Made by a program: the position numbers and the translations under genes. From Coffea arabica (Eukaryota > Streptophyta > Magnoliopsida > Gentianales > Rubiaceae), in the NCBI RefSeq assembly GCF_036785885.1, contig NC_092317.1:6760501-6824500 (forward strand): a stretch of DNA of 64,000 bases. Direction: 5' to 3'. The notes below the pieces were generated by a model. It was not told where the DNA came from, did not search any database, and saw only the letters and a program-made list of their open reading frames with translations. This document shows, piece by piece, positions 37,001-47,610 of the stretch (its first letter is position 1; each line of letters starts with the position of its first letter).

Positions 37001-38160
37001 GTGGTTCCAGACCCAATAACACTGGATGTTGAACCATCGGCTAAAGTAACAGGAGTGATAGATTTATGTGGCTGAAAGTTAGAAAGTAAATTGGGATTAC
37101 CTGTCATGTGATCTGTAGCACCAGAATCAATGACCCATTTTGGAGAAGAGGAAACAAGGCATGTATTGGGTTTACCTGTCTCAACAAGTGCAGTAACACG
37201 ACCGGATGGCTGTTTCACTGTTTCGTGAAACTGAGTCAATCTGGCATACTCATCTGCAGAGATTGTAACAGACTTTTCAGAGGTCTCAGAACTAGATGCA
37301 ACATGTGCAAATTGAGCTTTCTTATACTGTAGCTTTCGACAGTCCCGCTTGATATGTCCTGGTTTATGACAGTAGTGACATACAATTTCTCCTTGCTCCT
37401 TTCCACGATTTTCAGTAATTTTATCAGAGTTGTTGGACCCCGACCCCATGCTCTTACTGTTGCCACTACTCTTGTAGTGTTGTCTTCCTGAATCAAATGT
37501 GGTAGTACGGCTAATAAGAACACTGTTAGGCTGAGTGGATAGAACAGGTAACGTATTCTCTGTACGAAGAATCCTTCGAAAAGCATCTTCTAGACAGGAA
37601 ATTTCTGATCCGGAAAGAATTTGAGATTTGGCAGTCTCAAATTCAGACGGAAGACCGGCGAGAAAACTCATAACAGCCATCTTCTCTCGCTGATTCCGTT
37701 GTTCCTCCACATTGATACTGAAGGGAAGCAGCATATTGAGCTCTTCATATGTTTTCTTGAAGTCCATAAAATAACTGGTGAGAGACTTATCTCCTTTATC
37801 TGCCCTGTAAAAATCCTTGCAAACATCATAGATACGAGAGAAGTTTCCTTTTCCCGAATATAAGAACTGCAAATAGTTCATTAACTGTTTCACTGTCTTA
37901 CAATGGGTAACCAGGCCCACCACCTCACTATCAATAGAATTACGAATTTGTATATACAAGCGAGCATCTTCTCTCACCCAAGACAGTCTAGAGTCATCCG
38001 TAGGTGGATCATCGGTCAGATGACCATCCATAGAAATACTGAGTAGATATAATTCAATAGTATGGTTCCAATCAAGAAAATTAATTCCATTTAATTTGTG
38101 TTCCGTGATTTTTGAAACCAACGGAACTATATCAGAAACTCCAGTCTTTTTGTCAGACAT
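34015..38160 (-). CDS. Intact Ty1-copia Gag-Pol polyprotein, 1,381 aa
   Basis: A single frame without stops or frameshifts encodes all copia domains in order. Residues about 20-200 are Gag. Residues 261-274 are a CCHC zinc knuckle (CHYCHKPGHIKRDC). The protease active site DSGA is at 345-348. The integrase HHCC zinc region is about 472-501, followed by the integrase core (DDYSRMTWLYL, later QNGVAERKNR). Reverse transcriptase includes FLHGDLQEEVYMEQPPGF and the YVDD catalytic box near residue 1090. RNase H is C-terminal (DSDWAGC, SRSSAEAEYRA). Integrase preceding reverse transcriptase defines the copia superfamily. The polyprotein would drive reverse transcription and integration from virus-like particles. 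Start is the ATG at 38160. With intact domains and near-identical LTRs it may be mobilisation-competent; activity is an inference. Confidence 0.97.
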   Translation of the reverse strand: MSDKKTGVSDIVPLVSKITEHKLNGINFLDWNHTIELYLLSISMDGHLTDDPPTDDSRLSWVREDARLYIQIRNSIDSEVVGLVTHCKTVKQLMNYLQFLYSGKGNFSRIYDVCKDFYRADKGDKSLTSYFMDFKKTYEELNMLLPFSINVEEQRNQREKMAVMSFLAGLPSEFETAKSQILSGSEISCLEDAFRRILRTENTLPVLSTQPNSVLISRTTTFDSGRQHYKSSGNSKSMGSGSNNSDKITENRGKEQGEIVCHYCHKPGHIKRDCRKLQYKKAQFAHVASSSETSEKSVTISADEYARLTQFHETVKQPSGRVTALVETGKPNTCLVSSSPKWVIDSGATDHMTGNPNLLSNFQPHKSITPVTLADGSTSSVIGSGTTKPTSSLHLSSVLSLPRLSFNLISVSKLTRALNCCVSFFPGSCVFQDLMTKKIIGKGHESDGLYILDTQKPGSIACAGTVSPLEEHCRLGHPSLSMLKQLCPQLSNITSLDCESCQFAKHHRLSSSPRINKRATAPFELVHSDVWGPCPVTSKTGFRYFVTFVDDYSRMTWLYLMKNRSELFFHFSSFCAEIRTQFGKPVQILRSDNAKEYVSGNFQKYMLEQGILHQTSCVDTPSQNGVAERKNRHLLETSRALLFQMKVSKCFWADAVSTACFLINRMPSSVLSGNTPLHTLFPNRQLFPIEPKIFGCTCFVRDVRPQVTKLDPKSLKCIFLGYSRVQKGYRCYCPSLGKYLVSADVTFLEQTPFSSSSGSVSPGEDDDLLIYSVIPNLDSPPSTPVKPPIKYTYSRRPHLPSSDLVLESPTSCPDEPVSSSSDPTTNDDLDLPIAQRKGKRACTYPISSVVSYNHLSSSSRAFLTSLDTISVPKTVQEALAHSGWRNAMIEEMNALDVNGTWTLVTLPAGKRAIGCKWVFTVKMNPDGSISRLKARLVAKGYAQTYGVDYHDTFSPVAKLASIRLFISLAAAYDWPLHQLDIKNAFLHGDLQEEVYMEQPPGFVAPGEYGKVCRLNKSLYGLKQSPRAWFGKFSQALEKFGMQKSKSDHSVFYKQSHGGIILLVVYVDDIVITGSDPRGISSLKSFLTTQFHTQDLGMLKYFLGVEVSRSKKGIFLSQRKYVLDLLMESGKLGAKPCSTPMVPNLQLTKEGELFADPERYRRLIGKLNYLTVTRPDIAYSVSVLSQYMSSPTIDHWKAAEQVLHYLKGAPGRGILYGNYGHTRIECFSDSDWAGCKEDRRSTSGYCVFVGGNLVSWKSKKQNVVSRSSAEAEYRAMAKSVCEIIWVYQLLSEVGIKVSVPAKLRCDNQAALHIASNPVFHERTKHIEIDCHFIREKIQQGLITTGYVKTGEQLGDIFTKSLNRVRTDYLCNKLGMIDIYAPT

Positions 38161-38406
38161 AATTGCTAAGAAAATTCAACAAGATAACAGATTACCCACA
38201 AGAGAACCTGTCGTAGCCAGGTCCCACACCTAGATCGATGTTGACCCAAAAACGTACCTCCCTGAGTTGGCGGTGTCTTTAGAGGAACCTTTAACGCCTG
38301 CACCTTGAATATGGCAGCAGCCTCCCTCACGCCCAACAGCCCAGAAAATTTTTTTTTTTTTTTTTCTCAAAAAAAACTTATGAACAGAACTGCTCTACAC
38401 AGAACT

Positions 38407-38418
38407 GCGCTGATACCA
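38407..38418 (-). other. Primer-binding site, initiator tRNA-Met type
   Basis: On the minus strand TGGTATCAGCGC follows the 5' LTR directly. It matches the usual copia primer-binding site TGGTATCAGAGC at 11 of 12 positions. Confidence 0.85.
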
Positions 38419-38640
38419 TGTTAAACTCAGAAAAAGGGAATGAATTTTCCTTACCTTTTATTCATCAATCATAACGGTATATATACAAGTATAGACATAT
38501 CTAGTTCCTATTATTTAGCCTACAGATCAGCCTACAATCTGTAACTTATCTAATCCCTACAAATCAGCCTACATCTGTAACTATCTAATCCCCACAAATC
38601 AGCTATCTAATCCCTACAAATCAGCCTACAATCTGTAACA
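38419..38640 (-). repeat. 5' LTR of the copia element (222 bp)
   Basis: Identical by eye to the 3' LTR except that one 22-bp internal unit is absent. It should contain the element's promoter. Downstream of it a leader of about 260 nt precedes the gag-pol ATG. Confidence 0.95.
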
Positions 38641-38645
38641 AAAAG

Positions 38646-39430
38646 AAAGAAAAGTATGTGGTTACTTTAATGTCTAAAAGTTACTTGTAAGCAACTTTTG
38701 AATATTCGATCACGTTCCCATATATATAAAGTGATGCGGATAGAGACATGAAATAAATCACCATCAAGAACCGGGGGAAAAAGGAAAAAAAGTCACAATG
38801 CAATGCATTTGTTTTATCTAGAATTGTAAATGAATCGAACTGTTCATGAGCGAACATAAAATAAATCACCAAGAACTGAGGGAAAAGGAAAAGAAAGTGA
38901 CCATGCAATACATTTATTTTGTGACTTTTGTTCCTGAGTAATGTAAAATTATAAAATCCCAATTGCCATGTGTACTCAAATATTATGCAAAATTCACTCC
39001 TCTAGAAAATCTTCCGCTTCAAATGTGAACTGCCATGGACTAAAGTTGAAAAAAATTGCTCCTGCTGTCAGTTTAAGTGCCCATAGTCTTCAATATAAAT
39101 TAAACAAAAGTAAAATGCCTTTTATGGAACACGAGTACAGAGTACTCAACATCCTGTCCCAAGAAAAACATAACCAAGATTAAAGTTGTCGACTTTGTCA
39201 GAAAACTGCCACTTGGATGATGCCAATGGTATGTTGCACTAAAAGGGTAGCCTAAACTTTTTCCTTGCTGACAGCAACACTTCCTTGATCTCATTAAATT
39301 ATTTCAGACTTCCCAGATGTCCACCGACTTTCTCCAGATTCAATAAAAGAGCTCAACTCCTGTCTGTTACCTAAGATTTTGCCAAGTGTATGTCGTTTTG
39401 TCACTCTGTGATTGAGGAAACTTAGAAGCC
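38646..39430. other. Intergenic, upstream of the SAM gene
   Basis: No gene or bounded element. Two short similar stretches around 38740-38800 and 38865-38930 (AAATAAATCACCA..AAGAAC with GGGAAAA..GGAAAA) suggest a small diverged duplication. Confidence 0.5.
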
Positions 39431-39439
39431 CTGTTGAGT

Positions 39440-41200
39440 CTTAACTTCTCTCCTCGCTTGAGTGTTCGCAGAATCAGAAAAGGCTCTCTGTTTTTCAGCA
39501 GTTTATTTTGGAAAGAGTCTCTGTTTGAGCTACTCTACCACTGTGCGAGAAAGGTATTAGTAACACGTACGAGACGAGCCTTATTCTTAAGCTCTTTTAG
39601 GTACTATCTGAGTAAATGGATTCTGTGATTACTTTGATTTTCCTGTCTTATAATTGAGGGCCTGATTCCTGTTAAATTTGCCATCTTTTATGTTGCTTTT
39701 GATGGTTTTGTTGAATTACCTGGCTCATTTCTGATGCTGAAGTTGTTTTTAAATTCTTGAATTCTCTGTTTGTGTTCGCTTGATTCTAGTACTGAATTTG
39801 ATGCATTCAATTGTATCCATAGTTGTGCCTTGTGATGATTTGGGATTTCCTAATTTGGATAGCTTATATCCGAATGTTATGTTTATCTTGGGATTTTGCT
39901 GAGATTCTTGAAGTTTTGGTGTCGTTAAATTCAACCATTGAGGTTGATTTACCCCGTAGTGGTTCTGAGATTTCATTGCGTTGGATTGTGTTTTCAGGGG
40001 TTTCGGTTTCTGGGTCTTAGGATATGTGAAAATGGTGATATTTAGCATGAATTCAAAGAGGATAAGAAGACCAAATGTTAGGTTATGGGAAATAGGTGAT
40101 CTACCTGCAGCCTTCGCACGTGCGAGTTATCATAGAAGTGGTGCAAGTTTAGGGCAGAAGAGATGGAAAAGAAAGTTTTCTGAAGTTGGGGAGTCAGAAT
40201 ACCTCCAGGTTTCTACTGAAAAACAACCTGAGCATACAATCTTGGATCCTAGTGTTTCTCCAAGGATTATCAATGATATCCAACATAACAGAGAGAACAA
40301 GGACCCTAACTCTTTAAAAGTAGCATCTGAATTTGTCAATTCAGATGAAAGAAATATGACCAATTGTAATCTGGATTTTGGAACCATAACTCGGAGGTCT
40401 AGGCTCATGAAGCGAAGAAAACGGAACCCTAATAGCACTTCTAGTCTATTTGGTGATCCTTGGAACTCAAAAACTGGTGGGCAGAAAACTGTTCAAGATG
40501 AGAAAGGTTATGGGTGGAATCAAAATGTTGCATGCACATCAGCTGCTGATTTGGACATCTTTCCTGTTAATGGCTTTAAGGATTCTTCGCAGAATGAAAC
40601 ATCAGCAATGAGCAAAGAAGCTTGGGAGAACGAGATTGATGACCTGAATAGTAGGGGGATGCTGCAGAAGCCCAGAGGCTTCTCGATTGAGGGTGCTTGC
40701 TATGAAGAGAATGCAACCTTTCTGCAATTTGCGAGAGGACACAATGATAAAGAATCCAGTGGTTGTGATGTAAATGGTGTCAGCCAATGGCTGGAAGAGC
40801 TTGGTCTTGGTAAGTTTGCTGAATTGTTTGAAATGCATGAAGTTGATGAAGAAACTCTGCCTTTTCTTACTTTTGAAGATTTGAAAGACATGGGAATTGT
40901 TTCTGTTGGGCCTCGTCGGAAGTTGTTTAATGCAATTCAGCAGCTAAAAGGAGGCAGGTAAAGGTATCCACATAACAAATGGCTCTGAAGAACCCTTCTG
41001 TTGTGTGTTCTTATTAGCTCTTCTGTAAATGTCAATCATGTTCATATTAGCTCTTCTGCAAATGACAATCTTGTAAATTGTAGGTTTGGAACCTTGTATA
41101 TACTTTTGACTAATCTTTGCCAGCCCTGCTATGGCTTAAATAACTAGGTCACTTTTTGTGTTAGACCTTCACTTTACTATGTAAAGCAATAAATAAAGAG
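39440..41200 (+). other. Inferred transcript span of the SAM-domain gene, with 5'UTR intron
   Basis: A 5'UTR exon is inferred to end at GAGAAAG|GTATTAG, so the intron is 39554-39997 with a T-rich, TTTTCAG acceptor. A second 5'UTR part (39998-40031) leads to the ATG at 40032. AATAAA signals at 41188-41197 are a plausible 3' end. The transcription start is not determined. Confidence 0.55.
40032..40961 (+). CDS. SAM (sterile alpha motif) domain protein, 309 aa
   Basis: A single coding exon. The N-terminal conserved box RRPNVRLWEIGD is at residues 12-23. The middle is polar and low-complexity, with a basic cluster RLMKRRKRNP at 124-133 that could act as a nuclear localisation signal. The C-terminal SAM domain spans about 247-309, with QWLEELGLGKFAELFEMHEV, LTFEDLKDMGI and GPRRKLFNAIQQL. 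SAM domains mediate protein-protein or RNA binding, often by oligomerisation; plant members of this architecture are poorly characterised. The start at 40032 is preferred because the frame upstream of it would be removed with the 5'UTR intron. A second Met at 40047 begins directly before the conserved box and is an alternative. Role and partners are unknown. Confidence 0.87.
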   Translation: MVIFSMNSKRIRRPNVRLWEIGDLPAAFARASYHRSGASLGQKRWKRKFSEVGESEYLQVSTEKQPEHTILDPSVSPRIINDIQHNRENKDPNSLKVASEFVNSDERNMTNCNLDFGTITRRSRLMKRRKRNPNSTSSLFGDPWNSKTGGQKTVQDEKGYGWNQNVACTSAADLDIFPVNGFKDSSQNETSAMSKEAWENEIDDLNSRGMLQKPRGFSIEGACYEENATFLQFARGHNDKESSGCDVNGVSQWLEELGLGKFAELFEMHEVDEETLPFLTFEDLKDMGIVSVGPRRKLFNAIQQLKGGR

Positions 41201-41204
41201 GCAA

Positions 41205-43379
41205 AGAAGTTGAGCCGTGCATTTGCTTCCATTTTTCTGTTTCAAAAAGCATTCCCAGTGCAGTCAATGGATGATCGTAAAACGCTTCAGTGATTACTTA
41301 AAGTTGATAATCATGCAAATGGTATAATCAATATCTTCTCTCTTTCAATAGCAATGAAGTCACCTATACGTCTCAGCTACAATGCAACCTTAACCAAGTT
41401 TATCTAAAGCTTTTCTTATTGCGTCTGACCGATCGTCTGAATTCAGTTCATAACAAGACTGCTCTGGTTCAAGAATGTTAGAATGTGGGATATTAAGTCT
41501 CGTCTCAAATTCTTCTGCTTTTAATGGTTTGACTCATGTGTTAAAATAATTGTCCATATAGTTAAAAGCAGTCTTCTGTTTTCAAAACAGCTCGTATGAC
41601 CATATTCGTTCTTGATATTCTTTCTTATTCATAAAAGCCTCATACCAGGTTCCCCATGAATTCTCTGTCGGGAAGAAGTGGAGAAAAGGACAGGATAATA
41701 GGTTTACATGAATCTTCGTTGAGGCAAATATGTGCAGCATCTCTACTGTTGTTCTCCTTTTCACTTGCATCTTTTCGCATCAAATAACATGATGGTTGCT
41801 TGTATCACAGTGGCTCAAAGTTCTCAATGTCTAAATATGCATAGATGAGAGAACTCTCTTGTTTGAATACAGATACATTGTTCCATCTTTGAGAATGCTC
41901 GTTAACACACTGTAATACTACTTTGGAAATTAATGTGCAAAATTCAGCTCCAAAGTCGGTATTGGAGGAATAATACATGAAGACGGGGTTGGTGGTGGGA
42001 GCTAACTTAGTTTTGTTTTTTTTGTGCACAATTTCTGATTTTGTAAGCAACTCAATTTTCTTTAGGCATGTTGGTGTTTGCATAAAGCTCATGAGTTTCA
42101 AAATCAAAGGTAATATGAGTTGTCCTTTTGATGTTTGTTGGCATCATCTTATTGTGGTTATGGTTGGAAGGACATCCAGTTTCATGTTTGGCATGCTAGT
42201 TTTCAGGAAGTTATGGGGTTATACAGCCTAAGGGAGTGCTCAATGTCAATTGAGGAAAGCTCCGTCTGCTGAATACAGGAGGAGATTTCAAACTAATTGC
42301 GGAAGTGTTACTTTTACCTCCTTTTAAAGCATATTGTTTCATCTTATGGCCAGTTGTTTATGTCCCAAAATTTTTGAATGTGACAAGATGCGTCTCAATA
42401 AAACTGTATCAGTGGGGTATCAGTTGCAAGAGTTTGAAGATTAAACTATGCAACGAGGTATCTAGTATGCTGTTTTCAGTGTCTCATGAATTGGGATTCA
42501 GCCGGAAACGGCTTGAATTGCCTTGATAGTACAAAATCCAGTGAAATCTTTCCAATACCATATAGCTTTTGGCTGAGCCTGATTGTTGCCGTTAATATGG
42601 CAGAGCTGTTGAATCTTTGTGATTGGAAAATCTTCCAACTGGAGATGAATAAATTGATGTAATGTTTTGGCTATTCACTCAGGCAAGGTGTCATTAGTTC
42701 TGGATGAGCTCTTGCTGCTTTCGAGAACTGCAGAAGCACATGTTATTCAACTTACACGTCTGCAATGATTTTAGTTGCTTGTACAGACGGGTTAAGGATT
42801 AATATGTTTGCTTTTCTTTCATGATGATGAGATAAAATGCAGGGTATTTGATGTTTGATGATTCATTCTCATGCATTTCGATGTTGAATCATTAGCCTGC
42901 AGATTTGATCTTCTTTCACCAATACTACTTTTACTGTGGTTTTTCTCTTTCAAATTTTAGTCAGTTTTTCATAGAAAATTTTTTTACATTTTTCGTGAAC
43001 ATATTTTTTTCGTGAAATTAGATCTTAATTTTTTGCTTCAAAGAATTCCAAGGGTGGGAAATTCTTCCAACATGATCTCTGTAACTTTGGTGAAATCGAC
43101 AGCCGAATCTCTACAATAATAGAAGAATAGAAGTTTAACTTTGTTAAGTTGGACTTTTGTAAAGCGTAATCTCCCGAAGAATGTTTTCATTTGATTGATT
43201 GCACTAATCTGCATTGACTTCACTATCACTTTCATATGTTACCTTACCTCGCTCTCTGGGTTACAGTTCTTTTTTCGAGCCTTAGATCTTAATTTTATTT
43301 ATTTGCCATCCAAATTTATGTAGTAGTGCTCATTCAAGCAAAAAGTAAATTTCATTAACGGATTGTTAGAAGCCATTCA
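41205..43379. other. Intergenic downstream of the SAM gene
   Basis: Moderate-complexity DNA with short open frames on both strands but no recognisable domain. A non-coding transcript cannot be excluded. A fragment related to the TTTGGATTG MITE core lies at about 42955-43020. Confidence 0.45.
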
Positions 43380-43387
43380 GTTATATT

Positions 43388-44163
43388 TAGGGATGTCAAT
43401 GGGGGCGGGTGCCCGCGGGTGCCCGCCCCGCGAGGGACTCTCGGGGCGGGGACGGGGGGAATTTTTTCCGCCCGTTTAGTAACGGGGCGGGGGACGGGGG
43501 AGTATACCCCCGCCCCCCGCAAAAGAAAAAGTGTATATATATAAATATATATAATTATATATAATATGTAATTTAATTAGTTATAAACTTATGATAATAA
43601 TATTATTAGTTAGATGTATTATATAATGTATATTAGTGTATGTAATATAATTGATATTATCAATGATACGAATAATTAGACATGTCTACTAATTGAATTT
43701 ATTAATTAGTTATACTAAATTTACTAATACATTTATACTAAATTTCTAATTACACTTAATAGAATAACACTTTTTTCTCAAAAAAAAAGCACAAACACAA
43801 TAATGAATTAGTGATTGTATTTGTACCAAAAGTGAAAACTTGACTATTTTAGTTGTATTTATTTCATCATATTGGATTGTATTCAAATAACTTTTGTTTG
43901 ATTGTTTTTATGAGTTTCAATTGTAAAATTACAATGAATAATAACTTGATGAAGTGTTGATATTTTAGTACTTGATTATTTATTAAAATTTAACTATAAT
44001 AAAATTTTATTAATCCCGCAGGAAAAATTTTATTAACCCCGCGGGGGAAGCGGGGCGGGGCGGGGGGGAGTGGGAGGCGGGGGACGGGGGGAATTAATAG
44101 GCAACGGGGCGGGGGGGCGGGGGAGGGGTCCCCCGCCCCAACCCCGCCCCGTTGCCATCCCTA
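43388..44163. mobile_element. hAT-type MITE with extremely GC-rich ends, 776 bp
   Basis: The ends are TAGGGATGTCAATGGGG and, reverse-complemented, TAGGGATGGCAACGGGGCGG. A perfect 8-bp duplication GTTATATT flanks it at 43380-43387 and 44164-44171. About 130 bp at each end is dominated by GGGGCGGG-type runs, while the middle (43530-44010) is almost pure AT. There is no transposase frame. Confidence 0.9.
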
Positions 44164-44171
44164 GTTATATT

Positions 44172-46560
44172 ACTACTGTCATGATAACAGGTTCACGCAA
44201 TCTGGTGCTTTACCTTTTTAGCATCTATTAGGATAGCAAATTTCTCCAAAGCATATTTCACTTGCGTCATAAACACATTTTTCAACTCATTTTTTTATAT
44301 TTTTAATTACGTTTTTATTTTACATACATCACATTACAAAAAATATTACAGTAATTATTTCAAATAATACTATATCCAAACAAATCATTGCGCAAATTTC
44401 ATTTTTCAAAAATAAATCCTATTTAAAAAAACTTTGGGTAATAAATCTCGAGCTGACATTATGTGGATATGACATAATAGCTAAAACACAAAAAAAAAAA
44501 AAAAAAATCTCTCATGATCGAAATCAAGCGCTACGTACCCTTGTCTTCCTAATAAAATGTAAATTTAATATGTTACATGGCATGTCACGTGAATAAATAA
44601 ACAAAAAATAGGAAAAGAAAAAAAGAAGTTTTAAGAAAATTTGAGGGTCCTTTCGCAATTTTTTGGATTGTAACTTTTTTCAAAAAATTTTTTACATTTT
44701 TCATAAATACATATGTCAATCACCATTTTACCTGATGTGCATTAGATCGTTACAATACACCTTTCAACGAAACTCCAGAAAATAATAATCCAAACAGGCT
44801 AAATCTCTGCCGGGGGGCAGGATTTTTTCAGCAAGCATGTGGGCTGCTAAATGCGAGTAATTTCTTTGTGGGGTATATGACAAAGTACTACTCGAGCCGC
44901 CTCACGACAAAGGAAGTCCAATAGGATTAATTAAGGAAATGCATATCAATTAACTAAGGGTGGGGTTAGGAAGTCCAATTGATTGAGATGTGTGTTTAAC
45001 CGAGATTAGTGGTGGTTCATGAAAATGACAGAGACAGTGCAATTAGAAAGTAAGTGTTTGGATGTAAGTATTTTTTGTTTATCAATGAAGAAATACCAAA
45101 TTTTATACTACGAAATTTGGCAAGAAGTGACCACGAGATCCTGGAATTTGGATTTGTATTCTATGTGGTGGACGCCAACAAAAGAAAACCAACAAAACTG
45201 TCAGTTGGGCTGCAATTGTTTTGTTGTGGAGATAAATCAATTGTCATAAAACAAAATTTGTCCAGCAGCTTATTGGGTCAATCCCAACATCATTTGTGTT
45301 TTCTTGCCTAACACGTGCATAGCTGTCTGCATGCATCAACAAAGTTTCTTATGAAACCAAACATATTATTCAATGCTTAGAAAGAAGTAGATGTGTGAGA
45401 CATATAAGTATCAAACCAACTTTGGAGAATCTTATTCCCCCTTGATTGCCGATTGGCAGTTTATTGCAAAAAATTTTGGCCAGTTTCATTGTTTTTTTTC
45501 TTGACGTGGTTTTTGAAAATTAGTTGTTCTACATTGGCATTTCTCTTGAAACGAAGGATAACTTGGTGGTACTACTTCTAGTGTTGTGTCATAATTATAT
45601 AAGTGATAATCGCCTGAATATACATTTTTTCTTTACCCTCAAATATATTCCCTTCTCACGCCTTTTTTTATTCTCAATTATTAGATACATGATCCGAATC
45701 CTAAATTTCTCTAAGAGTTTTTTCCTAGCCAACCTAGATATACATCTTTTTTTTGTTTTAGTATAAGCGAGAAGGTTTGAACTTAGGATTTCTTAGTTAC
45801 ACTCCCTCCCTTGTCTCGAATCACCCGTCCCCAACTTAGATATACTTAACATGCTTTTCGAAGATGTAACGTAACTTGATCAAAGTTTGATGCAATTTTT
45901 GTTTCCAAACATCCAACTTAGCAAGTGTTGGATGCACCAATTTGCGACTATTTTTCATTAAACCATTATAACCATTCAAAAAGAGAGTATGTAACCATTT
46001 ATGCAGAAGTATTATAGAAGAGGAACAAACTCTAAACTTGAACTAAGACTAGGATATACTTATAAAATTTTCTCTGGGATTTCTAATAATTTCACTTGGC
46101 ACTCTTAATGTTTTCAAAATCAGTCTGTTTGCACGACGAATTAATATAAACTGCAAGTAAAACTGTTTTCACCTTAGCAAAACTCGTAAAGAATTGATAT
46201 AGTAACAATTTAAGTGAAAAAAAAAAGACATGAAAAATGTTTAGAAAAAATGGAAAAATAGCTGAACTTGAAAACTTATGTACAACAGCCTAGAGAGAGC
46301 TATGCAATCATAACGAACCCGTAGAGAGAATTGAATATCTCAGTGGTCGATGCTTAGAAATATGTAGACATTGAAATTGGAATTCACAAAATTTGCAATA
46401 GAAAATAGGAGGGTTACAAATTCATCCTCATCAGGGAATGTGAAGTAGGTTACATGATCACATCTCACAGCATTAAAAATGAGTAAATATATTTACTCGG
46501 GCAGACTTTGTACTTTTACCATTACATTTCCAAGTATCATAATAACCAAGAATTTTTTGT
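44172..46560. other. Intergenic, no gene seen
   Basis: Contains degraded relatives of the TTTGGATTG MITE family at about 44225-44405 and 44690-44800, recognisable by ACATACATCACATTACAAAA and AATAATCCAAACAG. 44830-46550 shows only short chance frames. Confidence 0.5.
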
Positions 46561-46695
46561 GTTTGGATTGCATTTTCCATGATTTTTCATGGGAAAATTA
46601 CTGTAGCGATTTGATGTATGTGAGGGAAAAAAGTAATAGGGAAATGTGATCACGGAAAACGACGTAATTTTCCGACGGAAAATCGCAATCCAAAC
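46561..46695. mobile_element. Small MITE with GTTTGGATTGC ends, 135 bp
   Basis: The terminal inverted repeats are GTTTGGATTGCATTTTCC and, reverse-complemented, GTTTGGATTGCGATTTTCC. Inside are TACTGTAGCGATTTGATG and TATGTGAGGG. A closely related copy in the opposite orientation is at 61799-61931. The target duplication is unclear. Confidence 0.75.
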
Positions 46696-47447
46696 AAGGT
46701 TAGATTTCTAGTTCCCTCAATGGTTTCATAATAACCGACCTCATCAAATTCTTTTTAGCTTGCTCAATAATTTATAGATCCATGATTGTCCTCTTCTTTT
46801 AAACATTTTCAAGTCCTTTCATTTGAGTTAAATTCCTCATGTTACTTTTTATGCAAGGATAAATTGGAAGAGTGAATAAATTCAGCTTTTCAAATGAATT
46901 TTTTCTTAATGTAAATGGGCTGCTTTTGTTACGTTAAAACGCAAAGCAAGGGAAGCACACATATGAACTCAAAACCTCAAGAGATTGTGCGAGTGAAATC
47001 ATCAAAACCTTGAAATGAGGCAAGTTGAAGCTTTAGGGTGGTGCCAAACTATTAAATTCCAAAAGCGCCAATCCAACCTGGATTGTCAGGTTTGTGAGCC
47101 TATACTTGCTAGATCCCAAATTTTCTCGGCGCCGACCCACCCACCGTCTCATTCCTCAAGAGTCAAGATTTTCACAACTGAAGAATCACGAAATTGGAAG
47201 AACCTAGAATTTCTAAACTCTGTGCAAATCAGCAGTTGTTTTGAATGATGGGATTCGAAATCTAGAATCAGACCCCCCACCCTCAAGTTAAAATATAGGA
47301 ATGAAAAATTTAATATAATGGAAACTCGTGAGTCACATTCAAATCTCAATTGACAACACTCTTGAAGGAGCAAGATCCTATACAAAACATGCAACCATAT
47401 TTTTCTTGCTTCAATCTTTTCGGGGCATGCTTAAAATTATTTGATAT
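46696..47447. other. Intergenic, nothing recognised
   Basis: No gene, RNA or bounded element. Short frames at 47015-47248 (plus) and 47149-47394 (minus) overlap one another and have no domain. Confidence 0.5.
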
Positions 47448-47610
47448 GTTATTTGGATAGTAGTTTGTTTGAATTATTATTTGAAATGTGAATGAGCTTT
47501 TTTTTTTTTTTTTTTGTCAAACGAATGAGCTTATTTGAAATAACTATCGTGACATTTTTTATGATATGATGTATATGAAATAAAAAATATATTAAAAAAT
47601 CTATTTGCAA
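47448..47610. mobile_element. MITE fragment of the TTTGGATTG family, probably interrupted by the LTR
   Basis: Carries AGTTTGTTTGAATTATTATT, a T-run, then GATATGATGTATATGAAATA, a diverged form of the family core. It stops exactly where the solo LTR begins. Confidence 0.5.

Larger units (their letters stand above)
33764..38640 (-). mobile_element. Complete Ty1-copia LTR retrotransposon, 4,877 bp
   Basis: LTRs at 33764-34007 and 38419-38640 are bounded by TG..CA and flanked by a perfect 5-bp target duplication AAAAG (33759-33763 and 38641-38645). The element is on the minus strand: primer-binding site beside the right LTR, polypurine tract beside the left LTR, one uninterrupted gag-pol frame between. 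The two LTRs are identical by eye except for one 22-bp repeat unit, so insertion was recent. Confidence 0.97.

Noticed and set aside
35562..37863. Several open frames overlapping the copia polyprotein on both strands
   Set aside because: They are shadow frames of the intact gag-pol and have no domains of their own.
39981..40031. Upstream extension of the SAM frame
   Set aside because: It begins with TTG and crosses an inferred 5'UTR intron acceptor at 39997; the ATG at 40032 is the better start.
40130..40438. Antisense frame across the SAM gene
   Set aside because: Shadow of a clearly coding frame on the other strand.
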